Part shown: in pieces, positions 1 to 8,861 of the stretch
How the letters are laid out: each line of letters begins with the position of its first letter
Numbering within the stretch: the stretch's first letter is position 1
Assembly: GCA_014529385.2 (NCBI GenBank)
Contig: CM043964.1
Location: forward strand, 105,385,587 to 105,449,586
Source: Adiantum capillus-veneris
Lineage: Eukaryota > Streptophyta > Polypodiopsida > Polypodiales > Pteridaceae
DNA length: 64,000 nucleotides
Direction: 5' to 3'
Program-made: the position numbers and the translations under genes
Notes under the pieces: generated by a model
What the model saw: the letters and a program-made list of their open reading frames with translations, nothing else
Told to the model about the DNA's origin: nothing
Database searches by the model: none

Positions 1-1336
1 CTTATGTGCATTGCCTGATGAGTTCTTGAACTTAACCAAGAACCGCCTTCTGAACCTTTCAAGGGTGATGTGCCTGAATTTACCTTATGTGCCAAAATAT
101 GTCCAGGAACAAGGATCTCCTCGTTTTCTTCCACTTCGGGTTGCTCATCAGTCACATCACCCTTAAAAGGTTTCAAGAGACTCACATGCAATGCATTGTG
201 AATCCTCCAAGTATCTGGCAGTTTCAATCGGAAGGAGACATTATTTATCTTTTCAATGATCTGGAAAGGTTCGTAGTATCGCATACTAAGATTTGGAAAA
301 AGCCTCTCCTTTCCCTTTTTCTTTCGTAGGCGTGCCTTCTCAAAACGTAAGAGCACCCAATCATCCTCCTTCAGTTTCAAGTCACGATGATGGCGATCCG
401 TTGCCCTTTTCTGTTGTTCTTGAGACTTCTGCAAAGTCTCGTGAACCTTGGTAAAAGCCATATCCAAATCTCGCGAATATTCATCCGCTTCAAATATCTA
501 ATCTTTCGTGCTTAGGAAGGATGGAACCTTCGCAGCACTTTCAACAATCTCAAATGGCGTCTTCCCCGTCGAAGAGTGTATCGTGTTATTGTACGCAAAT
601 TCCACCAAAGGTAAGTTCTTTTCCCATTGAGTCTTCTGATTCGAGATACAAGACATCAATAAATCTAAAACCACTGAATTGGCAATCTCAGATTGCCCGT
701 CAGTCTACAAGTGGAACGATGACGAGAACTGCAACCGCGTGCCAATGTTCTCCCAAATTGCCTTCCAAAACAAACTCATAAATTTGGGGTCTCTGTCGGA
801 GACAATCGTCTCAGACGTGACATGTAATCAGAAAATCATCATGATCATTCTATGTTCTCGGGAGATCAAAAATGAAATCCATTGCAATACTTTCCCAGGG
901 GTGGGTGGGTATGGGTAAAGGCTGTAACAATCCCTGTGCCTTATGTCTGTCAAACTTGACCCTCTGGCATACTGCGCACAAACAATTCCACATCCTTTTT
1001 TAGTCTTGGCCAAAAGAAGTATCTCTCTACCCCTTTCATGGTGGTAGCAATGCCGCGGTGACCCGTAAAAGGTGGACAGCGGCATTCAGTCATAACCTTT
1101 TCCCTCAACAGCTGTGTAACGCACAACATGGTTTTTCTCATCAAGTAGCCTTCCCGAAGGGAGTATCCTGCTACTGTTTCCCAAACCCGTATCCGTGTGA
1201 AAATATCTGCAAAATCTGTATATGGGGCATACTGGTCGACCATATCCTTGAAGCTCCTATGATGTATCGCGGAAAAATCCAGAACCAATGGCTTCCGAGA
1301 CAAAGCATCTGCCACCACATTCGTCTGTCCCAGCAC
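1..1336 (-). pseudogene. Chromovirus integrase and chromodomain remnant
   Basis: 1336-950 opens with ADALSRKP, the usual RNase H/integrase linker, and ends in the integrase zinc-binding region (TGHRGIATTMKGVERYFFWP). Further along in other frames come IVSDRDPKFMSLFWKAIW with the second catalytic Asp, TDGQSEIAN with the catalytic Glu, and the VEFAYNNTIHSSTGKTPFEI block. About 350-100 gives the C-terminal SH3-like part (RYYEPFQII, HNALHVSLLKPFKGD). Bases 90-1 give RRFLVKFKNSSGNA, like the start of a chromodomain. Stops, for example before TDGQSE, and frameshifts inactivate it. Confidence 0.8.
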
Positions 1337-1405
1337 ATGGACAATCTAGAAGTGAAACTGTGACAAGATGTTAGCCCACCGCATCTGCTTTTTCGAAATC
1401 TGCTT

Positions 1406-2900
1406 CTATGACAAGAAGTAGCGGAAACTCTGATGGTCTGTAAAGACAGTAAAATCCGCTCCGAGTAGGTACTGCCGCCACTGAGTAAGAGCATGGATAA
1501 CCGCCAAAAGCTCTTTCTTATGAATTTGTGTTGTCATCTCCGGCCTAGAGAACCATTGGCTCTCGTAAGCAATGACATGGCCTTCTTGCATCAAGACCGC
1601 ACCCAGACTACGACCACAAGCATCACAATATACTTCAAATGACTTTTGCAAGTCCGGCAAAGTCAAATCTGGTCCTGTAGTCAATTTCTTGTTCAATGTC
1701 TAAAAAACAGTCACCTTTGTGGATCCCCACAAGAAAGGGACTCCTTTCTGTATGAAGAATATGCAAAGTGAAGCAACCTCTGCAAGCTTTCAATGAACCG
1801 TCTGTAGTACGAACACAGTCCAAAGAAGCTTCCAGCTTCATGGACATTCTTCAAATCGGGCCAATCATGGATAGTGTCTATCTTGGACGGATCCATTTGC
1901 ACTCCTGCTACTGCTGAGACAAAGTGTCCCAAAAAGTCTCTGAAGCACTGTGTTCTACCTCATTCTTGGAGAAAACAATGATATCATCAAAGAAAGTGCC
2001 AACAAATAGCCTGTACTCTCGAAAAATCATGTCCATCATCCGGTTAAATGTCACAAGAGCATTGGTTAAGCCAAAATGCATCACCAAAAACTCAAATAAC
2101 CCAAAAAGTAGTCTGAAAGGCTGTCTTGTAGACGTCTCTCGGCGCGATTCAGATCTGATGATAGCCACTCTTCATATCAATCCTGCTAAAGCACGAGGAT
2201 CCCTGTAACTTGTTGAGTATATCATCAATCCTAGGAATCAAAAATCTGTTCTTGATGGTGATTTTGTTGAGAGCTCTATAATCGATGCACATTCTCCAAG
2301 ATCCATCTTTCCTCAAATCCAGCAACAGTGGAGAGCAATACGATGAAGTACTAGGGTGGACAAGACCCTTTTCCAAGAGGTATTTCATTGGGTTCATCAT
2401 CTTTTCATTCTATACTCGGGTCACACGGTAAGGTGGCCGATTCGGTGGCGTGCTTCCAGGTATCAAGTCAATGGTCTGATCTTCAGGCCCTCTGAAAAAC
2501 AATCGGCATGAGTGTGGAGAAAAATCTTGTCGTTCTTTTGATCAGGTCAAAACATATTTAACCTTTATCCATCGTTCAGTTCTCTCCTAAAAGAATGAGT
2601 AAAGAAACTGAACTTCGTCAAGTACAATCTCTAAGCCCTTCATTTATCAAAGTCGCTTTCTCGGCCCGGTAATCAACCACCGCGTAGTTCTTGTGGTACC
2701 AAGGGATCCTGAGTAGAATGTCACTCGTGTGCCCTGAACACCCCTGTCATTGCAAACGAAGTTTTCCAATGCTCGGTGTAATGGCAACATCCCATCCGCG
2801 TGCCAATCGAACTACCTCCACGTGTGGCGTCAGTCGGACGTAATTCCAAATCAAGCCGGCGATTCCAAGTGAAAAGAAGTTGGCCTTGGCTCCTTCAAAA
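1406..2900 (-). pseudogene. Chromovirus protease/reverse transcriptase/RNase H (broken)
   Basis: 2400-2149 encodes RT fingers and palm (SSYCSPLLLDLRKDG, CIDYRALNKIT, FSRIDMKSGYHQI). After a frame change, 2168-1908 continues with the catalytic motif as FFDD instead of YVDD/YMDD. 1932-1711 has the connection (GLCSYYRRFI). 1696-1406 is RNase H with DACGRSLGAVL, KKELLAVIHAL and FTDHQSFRYFL. The region 2900-2420 is the protease-to-RT linker; the IPWYHKNYAVVDYRAE block typical of this linker can be read at about 2700-2650, but a DSG/DTG active site could not be read. Several frameshifts and stops. Confidence 0.8.
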
Positions 2901-3087
2901 GAGCTTCTTGATCCTTCACTTTGCCCCAAAAACGGCAAAGTTTGTACTTTCATTCATTAGATTCGATGCAAGTCCCACACCATGTGGTACCAATTCTGCT
3001 TTTCTATCTGCCTTTTCTGCCACGTTCCTCAGTCGCTCTCGAACTCTCAGTCTTGTCGTCGTCTTTATCATTCTGTTCTTTCTGTGC

Positions 3088-3840
3088 CTTTTTAGGGCAC
3101 TTCGCGGAGATATGTCCATGTTCCCCGCATCCAAAGCACTTCCCCTCTCTAATGAAGCGAGGTTGCTCCTCAGGAGTAAGCTTGGGTCGTGCATCCTTTT
3201 TCTCTGGGTTGCTCTTTTTCTTTCTACTTTCATTCCCAGAAGTCTATTCGGCTCATTGTGTCATGGCCTCATCTGTGGGGTAGGTCAGACTGCCAGAGTG
3301 AATGGCAAAGCCCCGCTTTGCATGACTCATCAACTCCTGAATAGAAGCTGACTTCTGTTCCAAGCAGTGATCTTGGATCTCTGTAGGTAGACCCAAGGTA
3401 AACCGCTCAATCTGTTCTCTGAACGAGATATTCTTGAATGAAGAGGCAGGTAGAAAAGAGCTCCAGAATCTTTCACAGTAAGCATTGATTGTATCTTTCT
3501 TGGTCATTTGAAGATGGTTCCAAGCAGCTCGTACATCTCGTTCATATTCTTGCGTCAACCAAGAAGAAATAAAAAGCTTCTTAAATTTCAGCCGTTTAAC
3601 TGGTGTCTTGTTTAAAAGAAGCGTGGACCACCAAGTGAGAGCATTCCCCTTAAAGTAAGAGGCAGCTCTCCAAATCTTGGAGTGCTTTGAATAGCGTCCT
3701 CCCTCGAAAGCGATGTCAAACTACTGTATAAAAGACAAAGACTTCGAAGCATCTGAGTATCCTGAAAAGTATCAAACTTGATCAAGTGGCCACCTTCCTT
3801 AAACTCTCGAACTTTCTTGCTTTTATCTTCGAGAAAGTCA
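3088..3840 (-). pseudogene. Chromovirus gag with CCHC zinc knuckle (broken)
   Basis: The open stretch 3253-3558 (101 aa) matches the retrotransposon gag fold, with a Y/F-rich helix pattern around ERFWSSFLPAS and RFTLGLPTEIQ. Downstream, in another frame, 3150-3088 gives a nucleocapsid zinc knuckle CFGCGEHGHISAKC (CX2CX4HX4C). Upstream, 3560-3840 carries more gag in alternating frames. Gag packages element RNA in cytoplasmic particles. Frameshifts separate these blocks, so no intact protein can be made. A plus-strand open frame over 2800-3351 is an antisense shadow. Confidence 0.75.
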
Positions 3841-3879
3841 TACTGGTTGGCTTTCTAAAAATTCTTCCTGTTCAGTAGG

Positions 3880-3888
<9 letters not shown>

Positions 3889-3953
<65 letters not shown>

Positions 3954-4014
3954 TGTGTGTGTGTGTGTGTAGGAAAGAGAGAGAGAGAGAGAAATGTGTG
4001 TGTGTGTAGGTAAT

Positions 4015-4061
<47 letters not shown>
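3889..4061. repeat. Compound (GA)n/(GT)n microsatellite cluster
   Basis: Blocks of GA (about 3889-3950), GT (3951-3970), GA (3976-3992) and GA (4022-4061), separated by short unique sequence. Nothing coding. Confidence 0.97.
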
Positions 4062-4065
<4 letters not shown>

Positions 4066-4566
4066 AATGTATGCGCGTAGAAAATTAAAATTAAAGAAAA
4101 AAAAAATTAAAGAGAGAAATGAAATGAAATGTTATATTAACGTCTTCGAAAGGCCAAAGTGACCTATGAGACAAGAAAGTTACAATGTGGTGGATCTGAT
4201 ACAAAGTCAGAGTAAAAAGATGACAAAATGACAAAATAAAAAATTATGGAATCCTAAACTGCTGGGTGTGGACTAAACGGCTAAAACAGCTAGCTAGGAT
4301 AGGTAGATCATAGGAGATCCAGTTGTCGTTGGCGGATCTCATCAATCTCCTCCATGGTCAGTAGTCTGACCGGGCGTTGTGCATGTCGAGGCAAAGTGAC
4401 GTGGATCGTCTGATGCAGCCTATGACTTCATTTGACCAGCTCAAAATACATTCGAAGCTCAACTCTTACCTTTACACATGAAAGTCCTCTAGGGAGCAAC
4501 AACAGCGCCGTCGTTGCTCTTAGAGACAAGCTTCCTCCTCAAAAAAGGTTGGGTGGGGGTATATAA
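4062..4566. other. Gene-free spacer with LINE 3'-end-like block
   Basis: No gene. About 4125-4190 (minus strand) resembles the 3' end of the LINE at 55.86 kb: both show a CATAGGTCA...TTTG.CC block, a GACG.TAATA block and then AT-rich sequence next to a (GA)n tract. It may be a short 5'-truncated LINE copy. The rest is unassigned. Confidence 0.35.
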
Positions 4567-6570
4567 CAAGTCGTAGGTCAAACGGATAGAAGAAACGCCC
4601 AAAATAAAAGCTGTTTTTGAAGTCCGGTTGGGTTTTTCTACGGAAAAACGCAAACGGACTTCATAAACGGCTTCTACGTCATAGGTCAAATCCGGTTGCG
4701 TTTTTCTATGGCAAAACGCAAACGGACTTCGGAAATGGCTTCTATGCCTACCAAAACCATTCGTAGTCCATTAGGTAGTCTTAAGGCAATTTCAAGAGCG
4801 TGTATGGCAAGCCGTAGGTCAAACGGACAGAAGAAACGTCAAATACACAAGCCGTAGGTCAAATCCGGTTGCGTTTTTCTACGGAAAAACGCAAATGGTC
4901 TTCGAAAACTAATTCTATGCCTACCGAAACCATCCGTAGTCCATTAGGTAGTCTTTAGGCAATGTCAAGAGCGTGTATGGCAAGCCGTAGGTCAAACGGA
5001 TAGAAGAAACGCCAAATACACAAGCCGTAAGTCAAATCTGATTGCATTTTTCTACGAAAAAACACGAACGGACTTCGGAAACTGATTCTACGTCTATCGA
5101 AACTATCCGTAGTCCATTAAGTAGTCTTAAGAAAATGTCAAAACCGTGTATGGCAAGCCATAGGTTAAACGGACAGAAGAAACGTCAAATACACAAGCCG
5201 TAGGTCAAATCCGGTTGCGTTTTTCTACGAAAAAACGCAAACGGACTTCGGAAATGGCTTCTATGCCTACTGAAACCATCCGTAGACGATTAGGTAGTCT
5301 TTTGGCAATGTCAAGAGCGCATATAGCAAGCCGTAGATCAAACGGATAGAAGAAACGCCAAATACACAAGCCGTAGGTCAAATTCGGTTGCGTTTTTCTA
5401 CGGAAAAACGCAAACGAACTTCGGAAATGGCTTCTATGCCTACCGAAACCATCCGTAGTTAATTAAGTAGTCTTAAAGCAATGTCAAGAGTGCGTATGGC
5501 AAGCCGTAGATCAAACGGATAGAAGAAACGCCAAATACACAAGCCGTAGGTCAAATCCGGTTGCGTTTTTCTACGGAAAAACGCAAACGGACTTCGAAAA
5601 TGGCTTCTATGCCTACCGAAACCATCCGTAGTTCATTTAGTAGTCTTAAAGCAATGTCAAGAGCACGTATGGAAAGCCATAGGTCAAACGGATAGAAGAA
5701 ACGCAAAATACACAAGCTGTAGGTCAAATCCGGTTGCGTTTTTCTACGGAAAAACACCAACGGACTTCGAAAATGGCTTCTATGCCTACCAAAACCATCC
5801 GTAGTTCATTTAGTAGTCTTAAAGCAATGTCAAGAGCGTGTATGGCAAGCCGTAGGTCAATGGGTTTGAATTAATGCCAAATACACAAGTCGTAGGTTAA
5901 ATCCGGTTGCGTTTTTCTACGAAAAAACGCAAAGGGATTTCGGAAATGGCTTCTATGCCTACTGAAACCATCTGTAGTTCATTAGATAGTCTTAAAGAAA
6001 TGTCAAGAGCGCGTATGGCAAGCCGTAGGTCAAACGGATAGAAGAAACGCCAAATACACATGCCGTAGGTCAAATCCGATTGCGTTTTTCTACAGAAAAA
6101 CGCAGACGGACTTCGAAAACTGATTCTGCGCCTACCGAAACCATCCGTAGTCCATTAGGTAGTCTTAAATAAATGTCAAGAGCTTGTATGGCAAGCCGTA
6201 GGTCAAACGGATAGGAGAAACGCCAAATACACAAGTCGTAGGTCAAATCCGGTTGCGTTTTTCTACGAAAAAACGCAAACGGACTTCGGAAATGGATTCT
6301 ATGCCTACTGAAACCATCCATAGACGATTAGGTAGTCTTTAGGCAATGTCAAGAGTGCGTATGGCAAGCCGTAGGTCAAACAAATAGAAAAAAGGCCAAA
6401 TACACAAGCCGTAGGTCAAATCCGATTGCGTTTTTCTACGGAAAAACGCAGACGGACTTCAAAAATTGATTCTACACCCACCAAAACCATCCGTAGACCA
6501 TTAGGTAGTCTTAAAGCAATGTCAAGAGCGTGTATGGCAAGCCGTAGGTCAAACGTATAGAAGAAACGGA
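4567..6570. repeat. 173-bp tandem satellite, 11 monomers
   Basis: The landmark AAGCCGTAGG (or a variant) starts at 4676, 4849, 5022, 5195, 5368, 5541, 5714, 5887, 6060, 6233 and 6406, so every interval is exactly 173 bp. A partial unit precedes at 4567. Each monomer holds two copies of a 'gccgtaggtcaaa' box 40 bp apart and a hairpin: at 5561-5586 an 11-base arm TTGCGTTTTTC, a TACG loop and the exact complement. Units differ by scattered substitutions but not in length. 173 is not a multiple of 3, and the minus-strand open frames across it are not genes. Confidence 0.95.
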
Positions 6571-6726
6571 TAGCCATTGGATGTTGAAGAAACTATGGAA
6601 CTAAACGAGGCAAAGGGGTTTTGCCCGCTACGTACATGCATTACCATGTACACCTGGGAGTGCACGTATGTATCTACCCATATAGGATTTGACCAATAAA
6701 GACGATATTTTGACCCGGTGGTCCTG

Positions 6727-6762
6727 ATCTCCGTACACCTCTGGATTGAGGTGTACGGAGAT
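6727..6762. repeat. Perfect 15-bp inverted repeat
   Basis: Arm ATCTCCGTACACCTC at 6727-6741, a 6-base loop, then the exact reverse complement at 6748-6762. It lies between the satellite and the CACTA coding remnant. It could be a hairpin in a transposon leader or a small foldback insertion. Confidence 0.85.
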
Positions 6763-6851
6763 TGGGCAAGACTAGAGAATGCGAGGTAGTTTACATTGTG
6801 AGGAGTATATATATTAAAACAACATTCATAATCATTGTAGATGGCAACGTC

Positions 6852-6951
6852 ATCAACTAACATGGAGGAAAAGATTGCATGCTCGTGCACGCTCTACAAG
6901 TATCAACTAACATGGAGGAAAAGATTGCATGCTTGTGCACGCTCTACAGTC
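6852..6951 (+). repeat. 50-bp tandem duplication
   Basis: The segment starting ATCAACTAACATGG at 6852 is repeated starting at 6902, with only a single-base change seen, immediately before the transposase remnant. Confidence 0.9.
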
Positions 6952-7447
6952 TTTGAATGTGCACTATTCTGCCTCTCTTCGAAAGACAATTTATCAAGGC
7001 CACCACCGCTATCTTCCAGATGGCCATCACTTGCGCGAAGGTCAGCTTGGTCGCATCTAATGTCGTCCTATGCATGTACAAGAGTGGCGTCGCCGTCGGG
7101 AGCAACATGAGGGGCAACCTGTTCCAGGAATGAAACGTTTGTCAATTCTCCATTCGTTGCCGTACTGGGGTGATCTACTAATTAACCATTTGCTGGATCC
7201 AATGCATATATTCAAGAATGTGGGAGAGCATCTCTGGAAGACAATCATGGGAATGAAAGACAATCGAGCTTCACGAGATGATTTGCAGTCAGTTGGAAAG
7301 ATGCCAGATCTGTGGTTTTTCACCAATGCAGCTGGCCAAACAAAACTTCAAAGAGCGCCATGGGTATTGCTAAAAAACGAAGAGTGTCTAGTTAAAAGGG
7401 TGATGCCTAACTATCCAAATGCACTTGCTTGTCCATGTAGTAGATGA
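6952..7447 (+). pseudogene. CACTA TNP2-like transposase, N-terminal remnant
   Basis: The frame reads ALNVHYSASLRKTIYQGHHR, then YLPDGHHLREGQLGRI, a stop codon at 7058-7060, then RPMHVQEWRRRREQHEG. Next come SLPYWGDLLINHLLDPMHIF and KNVGEHLWKTIMGMKD, the family block ending in the LDxMHIxKNV motif. It finishes with PWVLLKNEECLVKRVM before a stop at about 7445. Transposases of this class cut and paste the element at its CACTA ends. The fragment covers only part of the roughly 700-aa family protein. The family's middle part before the DUF4218 lead-in is absent, so this junction is a deletion as well as a frame change. Confidence 0.8.
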
Positions 7448-7982
7448 GGTTGCAGTGGCAGGTACAGTCCACAGCCGTTGGATGTTCTTTCTAGAGCGGT
7501 TCATGAAAACACTTAAGGGTTTTATTCGCCAAAAAGCGCGTCCAGAGGGGAGCATGGAAGAAGGATGGCTGGTGAAAGAGTCTCTTGTATTGACGATCGA
7601 ATTTCTATCCGTTTTTGACCCAGAAATGCCTCGACTGTGGAGCGATGAGGAGGATGCAAGACTGGTGGGAGAGGAGCCGCAAGGGCAAGGGGTGTCGAAG
7701 AAAATGAACGACACCATGCGAGAAAAGATCATGAAGTTCTGTATACTAAATTCAACGCCGATGCAAAAATGGTTTGAAAGGTACGAAGAAGAGAAAGAGA
7801 GACGCAATAGGGAGCGACAGGATTTCAGGCGAAGCCGAACGACTAGAGGTTTACCCTTGCCATACTATCTCGCTCCTCTACTTGAATTCCCTACAATGGC
7901 ATCGTTGGACAAGACAGTGAGAGCAGCTCGACAGATCGGAGAACCCATATCTCTAGAAGAGGAAGAGCTGGCTATAAGTTGA
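7419..7982 (+). pseudogene. CACTA transposase C-terminal DUF4218 fragment
   Basis: A 187-aa open frame beginning HLLVHVVDEVAVAGTVHSRW, then FLERFMKTLKGFIRQKARPE and GSMEEGWLVKESL. This is the DUF4218 signature (LERxxxxLKxxxRNKARPEGS) found downstream of the transposase core. It overlaps the preceding fragment by a few bases in a different frame, which marks the deletion junction. The tail (KEERRNRERQDFRRSR) is basic. The stop is at about 7980. It is still open over 187 codons, so it decayed late or is a young deletion derivative. Confidence 0.8.
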
Positions 7983-8700
7983 TTTAATTAAGTAAGTATA
8001 TGTGAAGTAATATCAATACTAATTTTGTGAGTTGTCCTATGTGCAGGTTGTGACGCCTAGTCATCAGTGGACCGGATTTCATATATATGCTTTGTGAGAC
8101 AAAGACACGCTTCTGTGTCTCCTTTTGTATAGACATATATATATATGGTTATGATTATTGTTCAGACAGTTATTGTTTTCTTGACCCTCATGGTTTTGTC
8201 ATTGTCATTGTATAGACATGGTTATTTCTCCTATTCTTGTATAGACATATATAGTTATGGTTCAGGTTTTGTTTATGGTTATGTTTAACTTTCTGGTTAT
8301 GCTTATGGTTATTGTTAAAATTTTTTCTGGTTATGATCAAAGTGGTTATATTGGTCGGTTATGGTTATGCTTTTAAGTTATGGTTATGGTTCGTTATGGT
8401 TATGCTTTTAAGTTATGGTTATGGTTAGTTATGGTCATTGGCCTTAAATCTCATGTGAGATCGTACATGGATAGCATGTGGGAGGCGTATACATGTTTTT
8501 TTTTGTTGAAAAGTTTATGTAAAAACGAAGGGAACTCTGCCAAAATTTCTGCGGGAGCACGGTTGATTTTGGTGCTGCTCGCTTTCTTGGGCAGAGGGCA
8601 GGAAGTCTGGCTGTGGTGGCTGTGTCCATCTTTTCACTAGGCACAGGCCAGGCTACCTGCCCTTTGCCCAAGAATTTTTTTTTCTGTTATGGTCGTTGAT
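7983..8700 (+). other. CACTA 3' non-coding region with TATGGT-rich repeats
   Basis: No gene. 8140-8440 is rich in GGTTATG/TATGGT words. About 8341-8435 contains a near-identical 36-bp duplication (two TATGCTTTTAAGTTATGG blocks). This is unlike the plant telomere repeat TTTAGGG. An 86-codon open frame at 8380-8640 has no recognisable content. Confidence 0.6.
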
Positions 8701-8861
8701 ATTTGCGTTGCTATTTACGTCGATATCGACGTCGCAAATAAAGCCTTTCCATGCAGATATTGATGCAAATAGTGACAGGTTCACAGGGACGTCTATATCG
8801 ACACAGATATTGACGCGGTGTGTTGATATATGGGTCGATGATAGCTTTTTTTGTTGTAGTG
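8701..8861 (+). mobile_element. CACTA 3' subterminal repeats and terminal inverted repeat
   Basis: Multiple short motifs of the GATATCGAC/ATATTGACG type occur in both orientations, as expected for transposase-binding subterminal repeats. They include a perfect 16-bp palindrome ACGTCGATATCGACGT at 8717-8732, itself flanked by ATTTGCG (8701) and its complement CGCAAAT (8733). The terminus GTTGTAGTG ends at 8861. Confidence 0.65.

Larger units (their letters stand above)
1..3840 (-). mobile_element. Degenerate Ty3/gypsy chromovirus, truncated by window edge
   Basis: Read on the minus strand, the domains run gag (3.8-3.1 kb), protease remnant, reverse transcriptase, RNase H, integrase and a chromodomain-like C-terminus that reaches base 1. 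This order with a chromodomain defines plant chromoviruses. The reading frame is broken many times by stops and frameshifts, so the element is dead. The 3' LTR must lie outside the window. The 5' LTR is not recognisable: the sequence upstream of gag passes directly into (GA)n/(GT)n tracts. Confidence 0.85.
6952..8861 (+). mobile_element. CACTA (En/Spm-type) DNA transposon, internally deleted
   Basis: Plus-strand coding fragments match the TNP2-type transposase (Transposase_21) followed by DUF4218, the arrangement typical of plant CACTA elements. The 3' end is placed at 8861, where the sequence ends ...TTGTTGTAGTG, the complement of a CACTACAACAA terminus. The next three bases are TTT, a possible 3-bp target duplication. 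No matching CACTACAACAA was found upstream, so the 5' end is missing or diverged; the feature start is the first transposase homology. Stops, a frameshift and an internal deletion make it non-autonomous. Confidence 0.75.

Noticed and set aside
2800-3351. 183-codon plus-strand open frame
   Set aside because: It is antisense to the chromovirus gag/zinc-knuckle region, which gives a clear CCHC motif on the minus strand.
4567-6570. CRISPR-like regular repeats
   Set aside because: Repeats are contiguous 173-bp monomers without distinct spacers, in a plant genome; this is a satellite.
8230-8440. Telomere-like repeats
   Set aside because: The words are TATGGT/GGTTATG, not the plant telomere unit TTTAGGG, and they are not a regular array.
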